DNA of 17,500 nucleotides from Halisarca cf. caerulea (taxonomy: Eukaryota; Porifera; Demospongiae; Chondrillida; Halisarcidae). Below are positions 7,399 to 17,100 of this stretch, piece after piece. Position numbers and translations under genes: made by a program. The notes beneath the pieces were generated by a model. That model ran no database searches, had not been told where the DNA came from, and saw nothing but the letters and a program-made list of their open reading frames with translations. The stretch is taken from the NCBI GenBank assembly GCA_963170055.1, contig CAUJGJ010000332.1:3592501-3610000 (forward strand), given 5' to 3'. How positions within the stretch are numbered: the stretch's first letter is position 1; every line of letters begins with the position of its first letter.

Positions 7399-8937
7399 TC
7401 ATTGTCCTTTATTAGGCTCATCTTTGGCCTTCAATGTTCTGTCTCCTCCAATCACAATAGCAAGCATACCAAGAAAGCACAAACTACCTGTGAATAGAAA
7501 CAGCCCTTCCCAACCCAGTGCACTGTATCCGTATGTTGACATAATAATTGAAATAACACTTCCGATTGATGAACCCGAGCGAATAATTCCATAGTTTGTG
7601 GAAAAGTGCTTCTGACCATACCAAGAACGGCAACAGGTGGGAAGCACAGAGAATGATCCACCTATGCACAGAAATATCACGAAAATCCACACTCCAAACA
7701 TCCATATACTGACAATAGGTGTGGCCAGGAATGTGTATGAGAAAGATGATAACCCACCAAGGATCAATACGAGCACTACTTTACATGGTATCTGGTCTGC
7801 CAAATGACCCAGCAAAATCCTACTGATACAATTGAATAAGGATGCAATAGAACCAATCACAGCAAGAACATGGTCACTGTATTGCACATTGTGACCAATA
7901 ATCTTATATGATGCCAAGAAAATTTCGTCACAAGTAATTGCTGTAAGTGCGCCAAATAAAATGAGATAAAAATCCCAACGCTTCAGCAACTCCAAAGGAT
8001 TTACATTGGTTTCTGATTTCACCCTATCTAAACTTAGTTCATTAGTATTAACTGTAGTGCTGTGATGGTCTGAGCTACATCCAGATTCCAGGGTATTCTC
8101 TTTGAAACTCATTGTTTTATGCAATCCAGCTTCTGCTTTCACATCTTGTTGCCGACGAATATTTGGCATCCTAGGTTTCACGACAGACCAGACATATTTT
8201 AGTATTGATGAAATTGATTTTGATTGAAGTTCCACATCTCTATATTCCACTATAAAAGGGATGGATATCAGTTGAAATACTACATATATTGTCCCGAGGA
8301 TGATGAACATAGTGGGGACTCTTTCCAGGATGTCTTCCTGTGTGAAGTAAAAGAATTCAGGATATGTATTAGACTGATGGTTGGGCTCCTTGTCATGGGG
8401 ATTGATGAAAGCTGTCTGCAGTGGAATGAACGCAAATGACGATCCTCCCAGTCCCATCATAATCAATCCTATTCCAAGTCCGGTATGATGAGGTAGCCAC
8501 TGTGTGACTGTTGTTACGAGGGCCATATAGCACATACAAAACCCAATTCCACTAAACATCCCGTATGTTATGATAACAGCCCAGAAAGACAGCTTCAAAG
8601 AAAAGGCTGTCAAGAACGTTGAACATGTGAAGATAAAGCTTCCAACAGCTGCTGTTGGACGTGGACCGATTTTCCCTGCAACCCACCCTCCCAATACACA
8701 ACCAAATCCTCGAACCACTCCAGAGCTTCCAACCAACCAAGGAGAGGCATTCATCTCCACGATCTCCTTATTTGGATCTATAGACTTTACTCTAGTATAC
8801 GAGATGACGTAGGGCGTCATATTCCCATAAGAATAGAAGCTACCTATCGGGCAAAAGTTAAGGAAACAACTCACAACCACAACGATACCGAACATAAATC
8901 TACTTTTCCCTTTCTCCTTTGATGATTCCTGGACCAT
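7399..8937 (-). CDS. MFS transporter, oxalate:formate antiporter / MCT-like (copy B)
   Basis: Intronless 512-residue tandem duplicate of copy A. The start chosen is the ATG at 8937 (MVQESSKEKGK), which has strong initiation context (A at -3, G at +4); the frame remains open four codons further up but only to a TTG. By hand alignment there are about 66 substitutions and one two-residue insertion (SF, in the central loop). Helix 2-3 motif GGWVAGKIGPR, TM5 glycines and YGQKHFSTNYG are all kept, so it should be functional. Differences cluster in the central loop and the first helix of the second half, where SDSIILALY in A is CDEIFLASY in B. An acidic pair in this position could alter substrate or ion coupling. 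The last 46 residues are identical to A. Confidence 0.9.
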   Translation of the reverse strand: MVQESSKEKGKSRFMFGIVVVVSCFLNFCPIGSFYSYGNMTPYVISYTRVKSIDPNKEIVEMNASPWLVGSSGVVRGFGCVLGGWVAGKIGPRPTAAVGSFIFTCSTFLTAFSLKLSFWAVIITYGMFSGIGFCMCYMALVTTVTQWLPHHTGLGIGLIMMGLGGSSFAFIPLQTAFINPHDKEPNHQSNTYPEFFYFTQEDILERVPTMFIILGTIYVVFQLISIPFIVEYRDVELQSKSISSILKYVWSVVKPRMPNIRRQQDVKAEAGLHKTMSFKENTLESGCSSDHHSTTVNTNELSLDRVKSETNVNPLELLKRWDFYLILFGALTAITCDEIFLASYKIIGHNVQYSDHVLAVIGSIASLFNCISRILLGHLADQIPCKVVLVLILGGLSSFSYTFLATPIVSIWMFGVWIFVIFLCIGGSFSVLPTCCRSWYGQKHFSTNYGIIRSGSSIGSVISIIMSTYGYSALGWEGLFLFTGSLCFLGMLAIVIGGDRTLKAKDEPNKGQ

Positions 8938-9095
8938 GCTGACTCGCAAATAGTTACAGAGACTGTCCTTGAATACAGAATAAACGCTGGTGCCTGAATC
9001 CAGCGCAATGGGACTATAGGAAGTTGGAGCCTATCCACTGCGTCATTAAAGTAAGGCTCGCTGTTTCCTAGTAATGTTCATGGTCCGTCGCGGTG
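8938..9095 (-). promoter_or_regulatory. Upstream flank shared by both transporter copies (B)
   Basis: Colinear with 5799-5983, with the shared blocks GTGCCTGAATCCAGCGCAAT, CTATCCACTGCG and GCTGTTTCCTA, and GTCCGTCGCGGTG near the outer edge. Similarity ends at about 9095. It lacks the CRE palindrome found beyond the same boundary in copy A, so the two copies have different distal upstream DNA. Confidence 0.5.
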
Positions 9096-9229
9096 GATTA
9101 CTAAAGTAGATAGCACCCTCGTGTACATCGATCTACGCCTCATGTTACGTCAAAGTCGGAACTTATGGAAAGCCAAAGTGGACAAAATTCGGTATCGGAA
9201 CGCGATCCTTGATCCTCGAGGATCGATAG

Positions 9230-9430
9230 CCGATTCTCGATCCTCGATACACGATTCTCGATCCTCGATATCCGATTCTCGATCCTCGATCCTCGATACA
9301 CGATTCTCGATCCTCGATATCCGATTCTCGATCCTCGATACACGATTCTCGATCCTCGCGATATCCGATTCTCGATCCTCGATACACGATTCTCGATCCT
9401 CGATACACGATTCTCGATCCTCGATCCTCA
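9230..9430. repeat. 21-bp minisatellite, left arm
   Basis: About nine units of a 21-bp repeat (variants GATACACG or GATATCCG followed by ATTCTCGATCCTC), with one 7-bp and one 2-bp insertion. Because 21 is a multiple of 3, all frames stay open and give spurious repetitive ORFs on both strands. Confidence 0.93.
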
Positions 9431-9547
9431 ACAGCACACTACACATACGGAGCATAGAAACTACAGAGTCACATACACACACACCACTCTCTTACACATA
9501 CTTACACACACCATAGATACTCTATACATATGTATGTATGAAGTATC

Positions 9548-9550
<3 letters not shown>

Positions 9551-9629
<79 letters not shown>

Positions 9630-9633
9630 ACAT

Positions 9634-9699
<66 letters not shown>

Positions 9700-9736
9700 A
9701 CACACACCACATGTACACACACACACACATACACAA
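9551..9736. repeat. (AC)n microsatellite
   Basis: Long AC tract interrupted by two CACCACATGTAC words (about 9626-9640 and 9703-9717). It lies in the left half of the foldback centre. Confidence 0.97.
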
Positions 9737-9837
9737 CAGGTATATCATGTATCTGAATGCATGTAAAGCCCAAATCAGAATACAGCTACGTACTTGCTCC
9801 TCATCTAGCTCCCAATTCTTGGAACTCAGTACTTGAA

Positions 9838-9872
9838 AATGTTACATTTTATATTTTATACAATGTAACATT
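9838..9872. repeat. Small perfect hairpin
   Basis: Perfect 11-bp arms AATGTTACATT / AATGTAACATT with a 13-bp AT-rich loop, within the centre of the foldback element. Function unknown. Confidence 0.7.
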
Positions 9873-10042
9873 GTAATTCCTCGAGATCCAATTTTATATG
9901 TTCTGAAATTGGCGAAGTGAGATTATATATAGCTCAGTTGTACTTGTGCATTAGCTATCGTGATGCATTGAGGGAAGCCGGAGATTGTGGCACTGCACTT
10001 CTGATTCATGTTTTATATGCATGCATTCAGCTACATGATATA

Positions 10043-10048
<6 letters not shown>

Positions 10049-10117
<69 letters not shown>

Positions 10118-10122
10118 TATGC

Positions 10123-10163
<41 letters not shown>

Positions 10164-10172
10164 TGTGCCACT

Positions 10173-10247
<75 letters not shown>
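10049..10247. repeat. (GT)n microsatellite
   Basis: Long GT tract with CTATGCTACT and CTGTGCCACT interruptions. It is the inverted counterpart of the AC tract at 9551-9736 within the foldback structure. Confidence 0.97.
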
Positions 10248-10248
<1 letters not shown>

Positions 10249-10533
10249 CCAGTTACTCACAGATGATGTTCTTTTTCTCCGTATGTCATTTTGTCAGCTT
10301 ACTCATCTAGTAATAGTAGTGACTAGTATCTCATTCACATCATTTAACCGTATTTTCTACTTCATATTTTGATGCCACTTAAAATGTTTATCAGTGCGCC
10401 ACATCATCTACTGCATGTGTTGGCAATCATTTTTTTTTTCCTTTATATGGCTCCTTTGTTGTTGTAAGCTTGCATTGGTTTATAATAATGAAGTTTTCAA
10501 AAAAAAAAAAAAAAAAAAAGGGTATGTGTGTGT

Positions 10534-10557
10534 ATAGACTAACAATTGTAAGTCTAT
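10534..10557. repeat. Near-perfect palindrome
   Basis: ATAGACT at 10534-10540 and AGTCTAT at 10551-10557 flank a centre ACAATTGT. The 24-bp unit is a palindrome except for one mismatched pair. It lies just after an A-run (about 10500-10518) and just before the right repeat arm. Confidence 0.7.
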
Positions 10558-10571
10558 GGTGTGCTGTTGAC

Positions 10572-10778
10572 GATCGAGGATCGAGAATCGTGTATCGAGG
10601 ATCGAGAATCGTGTATCGAGGATCGAGGATCGTGTATCGAGGATCGAGGATCGAGAATCGTGTATCGAGGATCGAGAATCGTGTATCGAGGATCGAGGAT
10701 CGAGAATCGTGTATCGAGGATCGAGAATCGTGTATCGAGGATCGAGAATCGTGTATCGAGGATCGAGAATCGGCTATC
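10572..10778. repeat. 21-bp minisatellite, right arm (inverted)
   Basis: Reverse-complement array of the same unit (GAGGATCGAGAATC, GTGTATC). It lacks the GATATCC variant present in the left arm, so the two arms have evolved partly independently although their outer 60 bp are identical. Confidence 0.92.
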
Positions 10779-10940
10779 GATCCTCGAGGATCAAGGATCG
10801 CGTTCCGATACCGAATTTTGTCCACTTTGGAACTTGCGCAATTCTGTGTTACTGTACATGTATAATACACTGGACAATTACCGAGTAGTTTAGTCGGTAT
10901 ATATTCGCAAATTACTGAGGTATCTATTTTGGAGTATTGT

Positions 10941-10963
10941 GGGAGTTCCCGTGGGAATTCCCC
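10941..10963 (+). promoter_or_regulatory. Tandem NF-kappaB-type sites
   Basis: GGGAGTTCCC (10941-10950) and GGGAATTCCC (10953-10962, followed by C) both fit the Rel/NF-kappaB consensus GGGRNWYYCC. They are two bases apart and lie 32-54 bp before the ATG of the ankyrin-repeat gene, a place where they would act as proximal promoter sites. Function is inferred from sequence match only. Confidence 0.5.
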
Positions 10964-10994
10964 ATTTTAGAAGTTGGCCCCACACTGTGACACG

Positions 10995-11116
10995 ATGGAT
11001 AACAGGATCGTGAATGAGATCGTTTGCGATGGTTTGGACACCGATAGCGAGTCTGATTCGGAGGAAATTGGGAACGATCAAGTTGACCTTAGTAAAATTC
11101 AAAGGATGACCTTGGA
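10995..11116 (+). CDS. Ankyrin gene exon 1 (start, acidic N-terminus)
   Basis: MDNRIVNEIVCDGLDTDSES and onward, 40 codons plus two bases (GA). The donor GA|GTAAGT is perfect. The Asp/Ser/Glu run looks like a casein-kinase-2 type acidic patch. Confidence 0.75.
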
Positions 11117-14100
11117 GTAAGTGGACTTCCATCCCGGCTCTGTTGTATGCGGGGAAAATATTATGGATCAAAATCTTCCAAATACGTGATTCAAATCTTG
11201 ACGTAGTACGTAGGATTGGTCAATATAGGACGAATTCCGTGGAAGTTTTAACAGTTCCACAAGTGAAAATTCCATGGAAGATCGAGTTATCTTCATCTAA
11301 CAGTGTGGTTTGAAATTATATTAAATCAGTGAATTTTGCATATTACCTGAATGATGCGATTCAGATGTATATACATGTACTAGGTGACGTTGTATTATAC
11401 TGTCCAAAGTGCATCACTGATTGTGTCAGTGGATTATAATTTTCCCTTTTAGACTTGAAAAGGAAATGAGTACGCCATTGGCTTGGCCAGATAGTGATAA
11501 TGAGGTGATTTGCAATGGGTAGTTTGTGTAGTCTCCAGTTTAACCTATAACGGAGTTTAATGCCTAACATGGCTGTTTCTCATTTTGTAGGCATGCAACA
11601 AGATTCTCTCTGCTTCTGCGTCTGGTGATCTTAGAGTGTTGAGACAATTCATGAAAGATACTCCTTTACTTGTTGACCGAGTGAGAAACAAGGTAGGTAT
11701 TAGAATTGTGTGCACACTGCTTTGACCGCATTGTAATAATTGCAGCTTTTGTCTGCATGTAATAAATTAAATGTGCCACCCACTATATATGTTTACACCT
11801 ATACATGTAATCTTATATGCAATGAAACCTCTCTAATTTGACACTCAATCGGACTTGAAAAATGTGTCAGCTCATGCAGGAGGTTGTTGGATTTTATACA
11901 GAGTGACCATTATGTATACCGTACTTCATTGTGATGACCGTGCTTCGTAACTGATTGGTTGGTTTAGGGAGAATGTAGCACTCAGTTGGATTATTGAGTT
12001 GTGAGATTACAGAGGTTTCACTTAATGTACGCCAGTGTTGTGGCAATTACATGGGCACTGTAATCAGCTACCATTGTAATTATCTGATCGAGTATTATAA
12101 CAATCCAATTACCATTACCACTACAAATCTTCACTTAGTCTAGTCAAAGAGCACTCAACTACCTTTGCAACTACATTTCTACAATTACCATTACAGTTAC
12201 TAATTACAGATTTGTTCCTGGATGTGTGCAAAGTTATTACACCTGATCAAGATTTCATATTTGAGTGACATTCTGTCACTTCACCAAGTCATTGTACTTA
12301 TTGTAGCACATGTCATTGACTTCGCCTCAAACTATAACCAAAATCTGCCTCTTTAGGGGAAGAAATATATCCACAGGGACTGGTATAAAAAATATCCATC
12401 ACAATAGTCGCATAGTAATTGACAATGTGTATAAAGTGATTGAAATAGCTAAATAATAGCAATTACCATTACTGTCACAACTACTCCGGCTGAGACTGAA
12501 ACAGTTCCATTACAATTACATTACAATTACCAGTAAATGTATACCCAATTACAATTGACTACAATGACTAATTACCATTGCCACAACACTGATGTACGCA
12601 AGCTCTAGATCTATTGGTTGCTCATTGCTTGTACAGTTTCGGTGGACTGTTGTACACTTCAGTGCATTTTACGGGCACAAGGAAGTGCTGGAAGAGCTTC
12701 TACTTAGATACCCACACCTCAAGGACAAGAGAGAAAAGGTACGAGTTGTGAGTGTTTTTAATGTTACAGTAGCCGACGACCAATAATAATACATGACACA
12801 ATGTCTGACATGAAGTGTAGCTAGCACATACATACACACTGCATGTCAGTTTGATTTCAGAGAAAATCTACAGAACTTGCTTAGTATATACATAGTACCT
12901 CCAGGGTGTCACAAAATCAGTATAATATAATTACTATCCAAGGTACTTAATATTAGGGTTGGTTTATGTACATGAGGTATACACAGGGACAGAATGAGGA
13001 GTATACACACTTACGAGCCAAGGGTATGTACGTACTAAGCAAGTTCCACTGTACGTATTTACCAATTATTTTAAATTAGTCGCTTTAACTCAGAGTCACT
13101 CACGATTACATGTTTATTTAATATATGTGATTTTTTATGAGTTCGAGCTATAGGGATGGGCGATATTGGTTTTATTCAGTTAATATTAATCAACCACCAA
13201 ATTCCTGATTATCATGAAAATTGTATAGTGCTGAAATCCTGAAGTGTATGTGTGAACACAACAAACTCTTAATTGAAATTTGGGTATGCCTAACCAAATT
13301 TTATGCTAACACTTAATGGAGTTGGGAAGAGGTAATAATCGGACATATATATATGCAGTGCTTACATGCATAGGCACTATATGTACAGTGGGATCGACCT
13401 CTCTAATCCAGACCCCTCGCTGGATTGCAGACACCCCGCTTATGTGGACACATGCCACTGGAACCAAATACATAATTCACTATGCTTTGCTATAGGCCAT
13501 CTTCAGCCCCAGAAATGAGGACACCTCAATAATCAGGAAGTCCTTTCTCATCCCAAGGTGTCCTCAATAGAGGGGTCCACTACTACACGACGGAATGTCT
13601 ACATATGGTTTATCCCAATAATCACCATGATAACATGGACATTATTATAATCATGCACATTGCACAATCATGCACAATCATGGACATTATTATAATCATG
13701 CACATTGTCAAAAATCACTGACAATACGCTTATCATAATTGGCCAGGAACAAGTATATCATGATTGTCATGATGATTGAAATATTGCCCAACCATGGCCC
13801 GAGCTATTTGCTGCTTGTATTGATATATTACTGTACGGTGTTTTCTTTGGGAAAATAATTTCAGAACAAGTGGACTCCTTTGCTTGCTGCTGCGTGGAAT
13901 GGGCATTTTGAGATTGTCAAGTACTTGATACAAGAGCAACAATGTCGCCATGATGTAAAGACTGCAGTAAGTGTGTCACACATTATTGTCAATAACATCA
14001 TATTAAAGTATTTGTACTGGTCCCGGAACATTTCTGATTCGATTGACTTGATATATCAAGACATTTTTAGTATGTAGAGATAGGAGAATGTTTATAGCAA

Positions 14101-17100
14101 TCTTGATATAGTGCTTGTCTTCTTTATACTGCAGGATTTATGTGTGTAGTATTATTATTATATTATGTGTATTATATGTAAAAATTAATTCCGTCTCAAT
14201 ACATAAAGTAACATCTTAGAATGTACTATCTACAATACAATACATATTATAATCATATAGACAAAATACTGCTGCTTTTGCCAGTGTGTTACAAGCCAGT
14301 TTGTAGAAGTTCCACCTGTAGTCTCTAACAGTGGACAGTACTGGAAGTGGATGCTTCTTGGAAATCTGTATGGGTTTGGTCAATTAAGGAAATCCGTTAT
14401 CACGGAACAAATTAAGATACTGGATGGTATATGCATTGCCAAGTGATGGTTGGTAAGCAGGTCTATATGATAGCATGCAGCAAAAGGATTGTATTAATTC
14501 GTTAATGCATGCATATATACGTATAGCTCAAGTTTAATTGGGCTAAGTTACAGATACAACCCTTTCGCTGATACTATGCATGCACAGACCTGCTTACAAA
14601 CCAGTGTATATGCTGTTAATCTACATACGTATGTAGGCATTCAGTGAAAATATCTGTGAATGCTATATGGCTAGCAGTTCTGGATTTTCCTTTACCAGTC
14701 CCACATATGAGGTTCTCCTAATTTTACCATCATACTGCTTGACAAAGTGCGTCTGATGAAGTCTGTGAGTCCTAGAAAAGGTCTTATAACTCATTTATTT
14801 GACCAAACAGTGTTGTTTGTCTGATTATCATGATTAATAATATTATATGCATTGTCATTCTGTCTATATACGTACTTAGTCTACCTTTTAATTGGTCCAG
14901 GAGCCTTTTAAATGGAATTTTAGAGAATCAAGTGTAACGTTGTTTTTATGCACTGAGTTGTTCTCTGTCCTTGCCGATATTTGCCACCGTGATGGGTGGG
15001 TGTCTTTTCATCTCCTTGGTCAGTCAGTCCCCTCAAATATTGTTACATCACACTTAAGCAGGTTGAATGTGTGAGAAACAAGCCGCACATTGTTTGTATA
15101 CATTCGGTTATTTTTGTGACTATTCACATTGTTTGCAGGAAGGTGACAATCTCCTCGCAGTTGCTGCTATTAGAGGGAACTCAGAACTGGTCCATTGGTT
15201 AATGGAGCATTGTGGAATAGTACCAACATTAGACCATGTATGTATCATGATGGCAAATATTCCATAATGTATACTTTGCAATGTTGCATTAATTTACAAT
15301 TAATTTCAAATTTCTTCACTTTTCCATCCGTATTGTGGATTTTCTTTTCATAATGCTTGTAGTTTGGACGGAATATATTGCTATCGGTATGTTATTCGGG
15401 AGACATAGATCTGTTTGACATGTTTGTTAGCAAGTACGAACTTCCTCCGGATGAGTGGTTTGAAGTAAGTTGTAATAAATTTACAATAATTGGTTGGTAT
15501 TTTACCATGATTATACCTTGTCTATGTAGAACCATGGGAGGTGCCCCCTCATAGAAGCTGCTGCATGGGGTCAGTTCCCCCTTTTCAAACACATGATTGA
15601 AAAGTACCACTTGGATGTGAAAGTCAAATGCAAGGTATCTATGTCTGTGTATACTCAAACCTAGTTAGTATTTCATGATTTTGTTTTCAGAGTACATACA
15701 ATTTGAAGTGAAACCTCTGCATTTGGCCACCTTAGGACCAGGAGAAGTTGGGCAGATCATAGAGGTGGCCGTAGTAGCTAGACAGGTCCCTTCCTACGTA
15801 TATGTACGTATAGGTAATTTTAATTTGGGGCTAGACAGGATAGTCAGTTTAGACAATGTGTCGGATTGGAGGGGTTCACTATGCCATTCAGGGTACTAAC
15901 CAGTGGGAGGGTGGAAGTTTCCACCCCCCAGTTCTCTTGCTTCCACCCAAAAAATCCAACTGTAGTGCAAATTGCTATAAAAAGGCTTGCACTATTTGAG
16001 TGTCAACATCAACCTTGAATGGTCTAAAATGGCCTGAGATATCATCTTAGGCCAGGCAAAGTTAATTCTCTGCATGAGCCAGTTTATCTTTTTCCACCCA
16101 CATGTGATTAGGCCTGCGCCTGACCTATTTTCATTATTCATTATTTGTGGTTGTGTGATCAAAGATGAGTGTAGCCATTACTATCTACCTTACATATTGT
16201 TTTCAGTAATTTGTGTTAATAATGGGATTTTAATGTGCACGTGTAGTTGTACATGTATCTGTATTAGAACAAAAATTAATGATATAACTCTTCCATTAAT
16301 TTGTTTCTTTATAATTTGTTTGTATCAACTTGAAGGTTATATTATAATCATATGATCAAAGTGTACAACTACGTACAACTACATATTAATAATAAGTGCA
16401 TTTCGATACCAATGAATAATGAAAAATGACCACCCTCCCTCATGCCATAATTTAGAAGCCTTGATAATGAACTGGGAATCAATTTTGCCTAGCCTTGTAT
16501 ACATGATTTCAAATTTTCCCTGGGGACCTTCCCCCCAGACCCCTCTAGTTTGATGCGCCCCTGCAATACTACATATACGTAGATATCTGCACCTCCTTAC
16601 ATCACTGCATTGCATGTGTTTTATGGGCATCTAGAATACCATGCACACATGCACATATGGGCCCCCTACCATTACTATGCATTTGCTATAGGCCCCATGA
16701 TGACCATTACCCTGAAAGAAACCCTATATACTACACATATAGATACAAGACATACATAGTCAAATAACACCATGTTTTATTATCTATGATGATCATGTCT
16801 CACGTGGCAGGTATGTACTGTAATACTGAAGCTTCTCCCACCCCCTTTCCACCAAAATTTTCATCCTAGATAGAACCCTTGCATGTAGGTACAATCAAAC
16901 CTCGTTAGTGAGTACACCTGGGGACCCTCCAAATTGCTACTCACTATCAGTAGTACTTGCTAACCATGTAGATTAGTATTATGGGTTATAAGCTGGGGTA
17001 TCGTATCCTTGTACTTCCTAACCAGGTATTACTCAATAACAGTGTTCTTACTAACGAGGTTCTACTGTATATGTGTGTGACATGTGTATTATCCTTTTAT

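Larger units (their letters stand above)
9173..10830. mobile_element. Composite foldback element with 21-bp-repeat arms
   Basis: Two inverted arms, about 9173-9441 and 10559-10830, share an identical outer block of about 60 bp beginning CCAAAGTGGACAAAATTCGG and containing the palindrome GATCCTCGAGGATC. Inward of that both arms consist of tandem 21-bp units, and inward again both have CAACAGCACAC. The roughly 1.1 kb centre has an (AC)n tract on the left and a (GT)n tract on the right, itself an inverted arrangement. Long terminal inverted repeats made of short tandem repeats are the hallmark of Foldback (FB)-type elements. AACTT occurs at 9160-9164 and 10831-10835 but is not symmetric with the arms. 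No transposase is present. Confidence 0.65.
11693..12636 (+). other. Intron 3 filled with two transposon relics
   Basis: Holds a diverged pogo-like MITE (11820-12022) directly followed by a hAT-like element (12033-12591). Only about 37 bp separate the latter's right target duplication from the acceptor of exon 4. Confidence 0.7.
13152..13799. mobile_element. hAT-like element with 8-bp TSD, hosting nested MITE
   Basis: The left end reads AGGGATGGGCGATATTGG. The right end contains AATATTGCCCAACCATGG, an imperfect inverted match with a few extra bases. CGAGCTAT occurs directly outside both ends (13144-13151 and 13800-13807), an exact 8-bp direct repeat. It has no coding capacity and is less well preserved than the element in intron 3. 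Confidence 0.65.
12739..13864 (+). other. Intron 4 with nested transposons
   Basis: Contains a hAT-like element (13152-13799) that encloses a pogo-like MITE (13386-13582) and a 45-bp-spaced duplication (13635-13707). The first 400 bp show nothing recognisable. Confidence 0.6.

Noticed and set aside
8938..8949. Upstream TTG as the start of transporter B
   Set aside because: The ATG at 8937 has strong context and aligns with the start of copy A; a TTG start is unlikely in an animal gene.
9121..9516. Overlapping repetitive ORFs (Ser-Arg-Ser-Ile / Tyr-Arg-Gly-Ser repeats) on both strands
   Set aside because: A 21-bp tandem repeat keeps every frame open; the same occurs in the inverted arm at 10430-10890. 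No start, splice or domain support.
9461..9836. Thr-His and Cys-Val repeat ORFs in dinucleotide tracts
   Set aside because: Pure translation of (AC)n/(GT)n microsatellites; same for 5-223 and 9917-10372.
10890..11171. Minus-strand 93-codon frame across the ankyrin first exon
   Set aside because: Antisense to a well-supported start exon; no recognisable domain.
14892..15267. Overlapping open frames before and through ankyrin exon 6 read as a larger gene
   Set aside because: Only 15139-15237 in one frame carries the ankyrin pattern with proper acceptor, donor and phase; the rest is intronic.
15691..15786. Exon-like stretch after TTGTTTTCAG, ending AGACAG|GTCCCT
   Set aside because: The open frame does not join exon 8 in phase 0 (phase 0 hits a TGA), and most of it is the terminal region of a pogo-like MITE; no ankyrin pattern.
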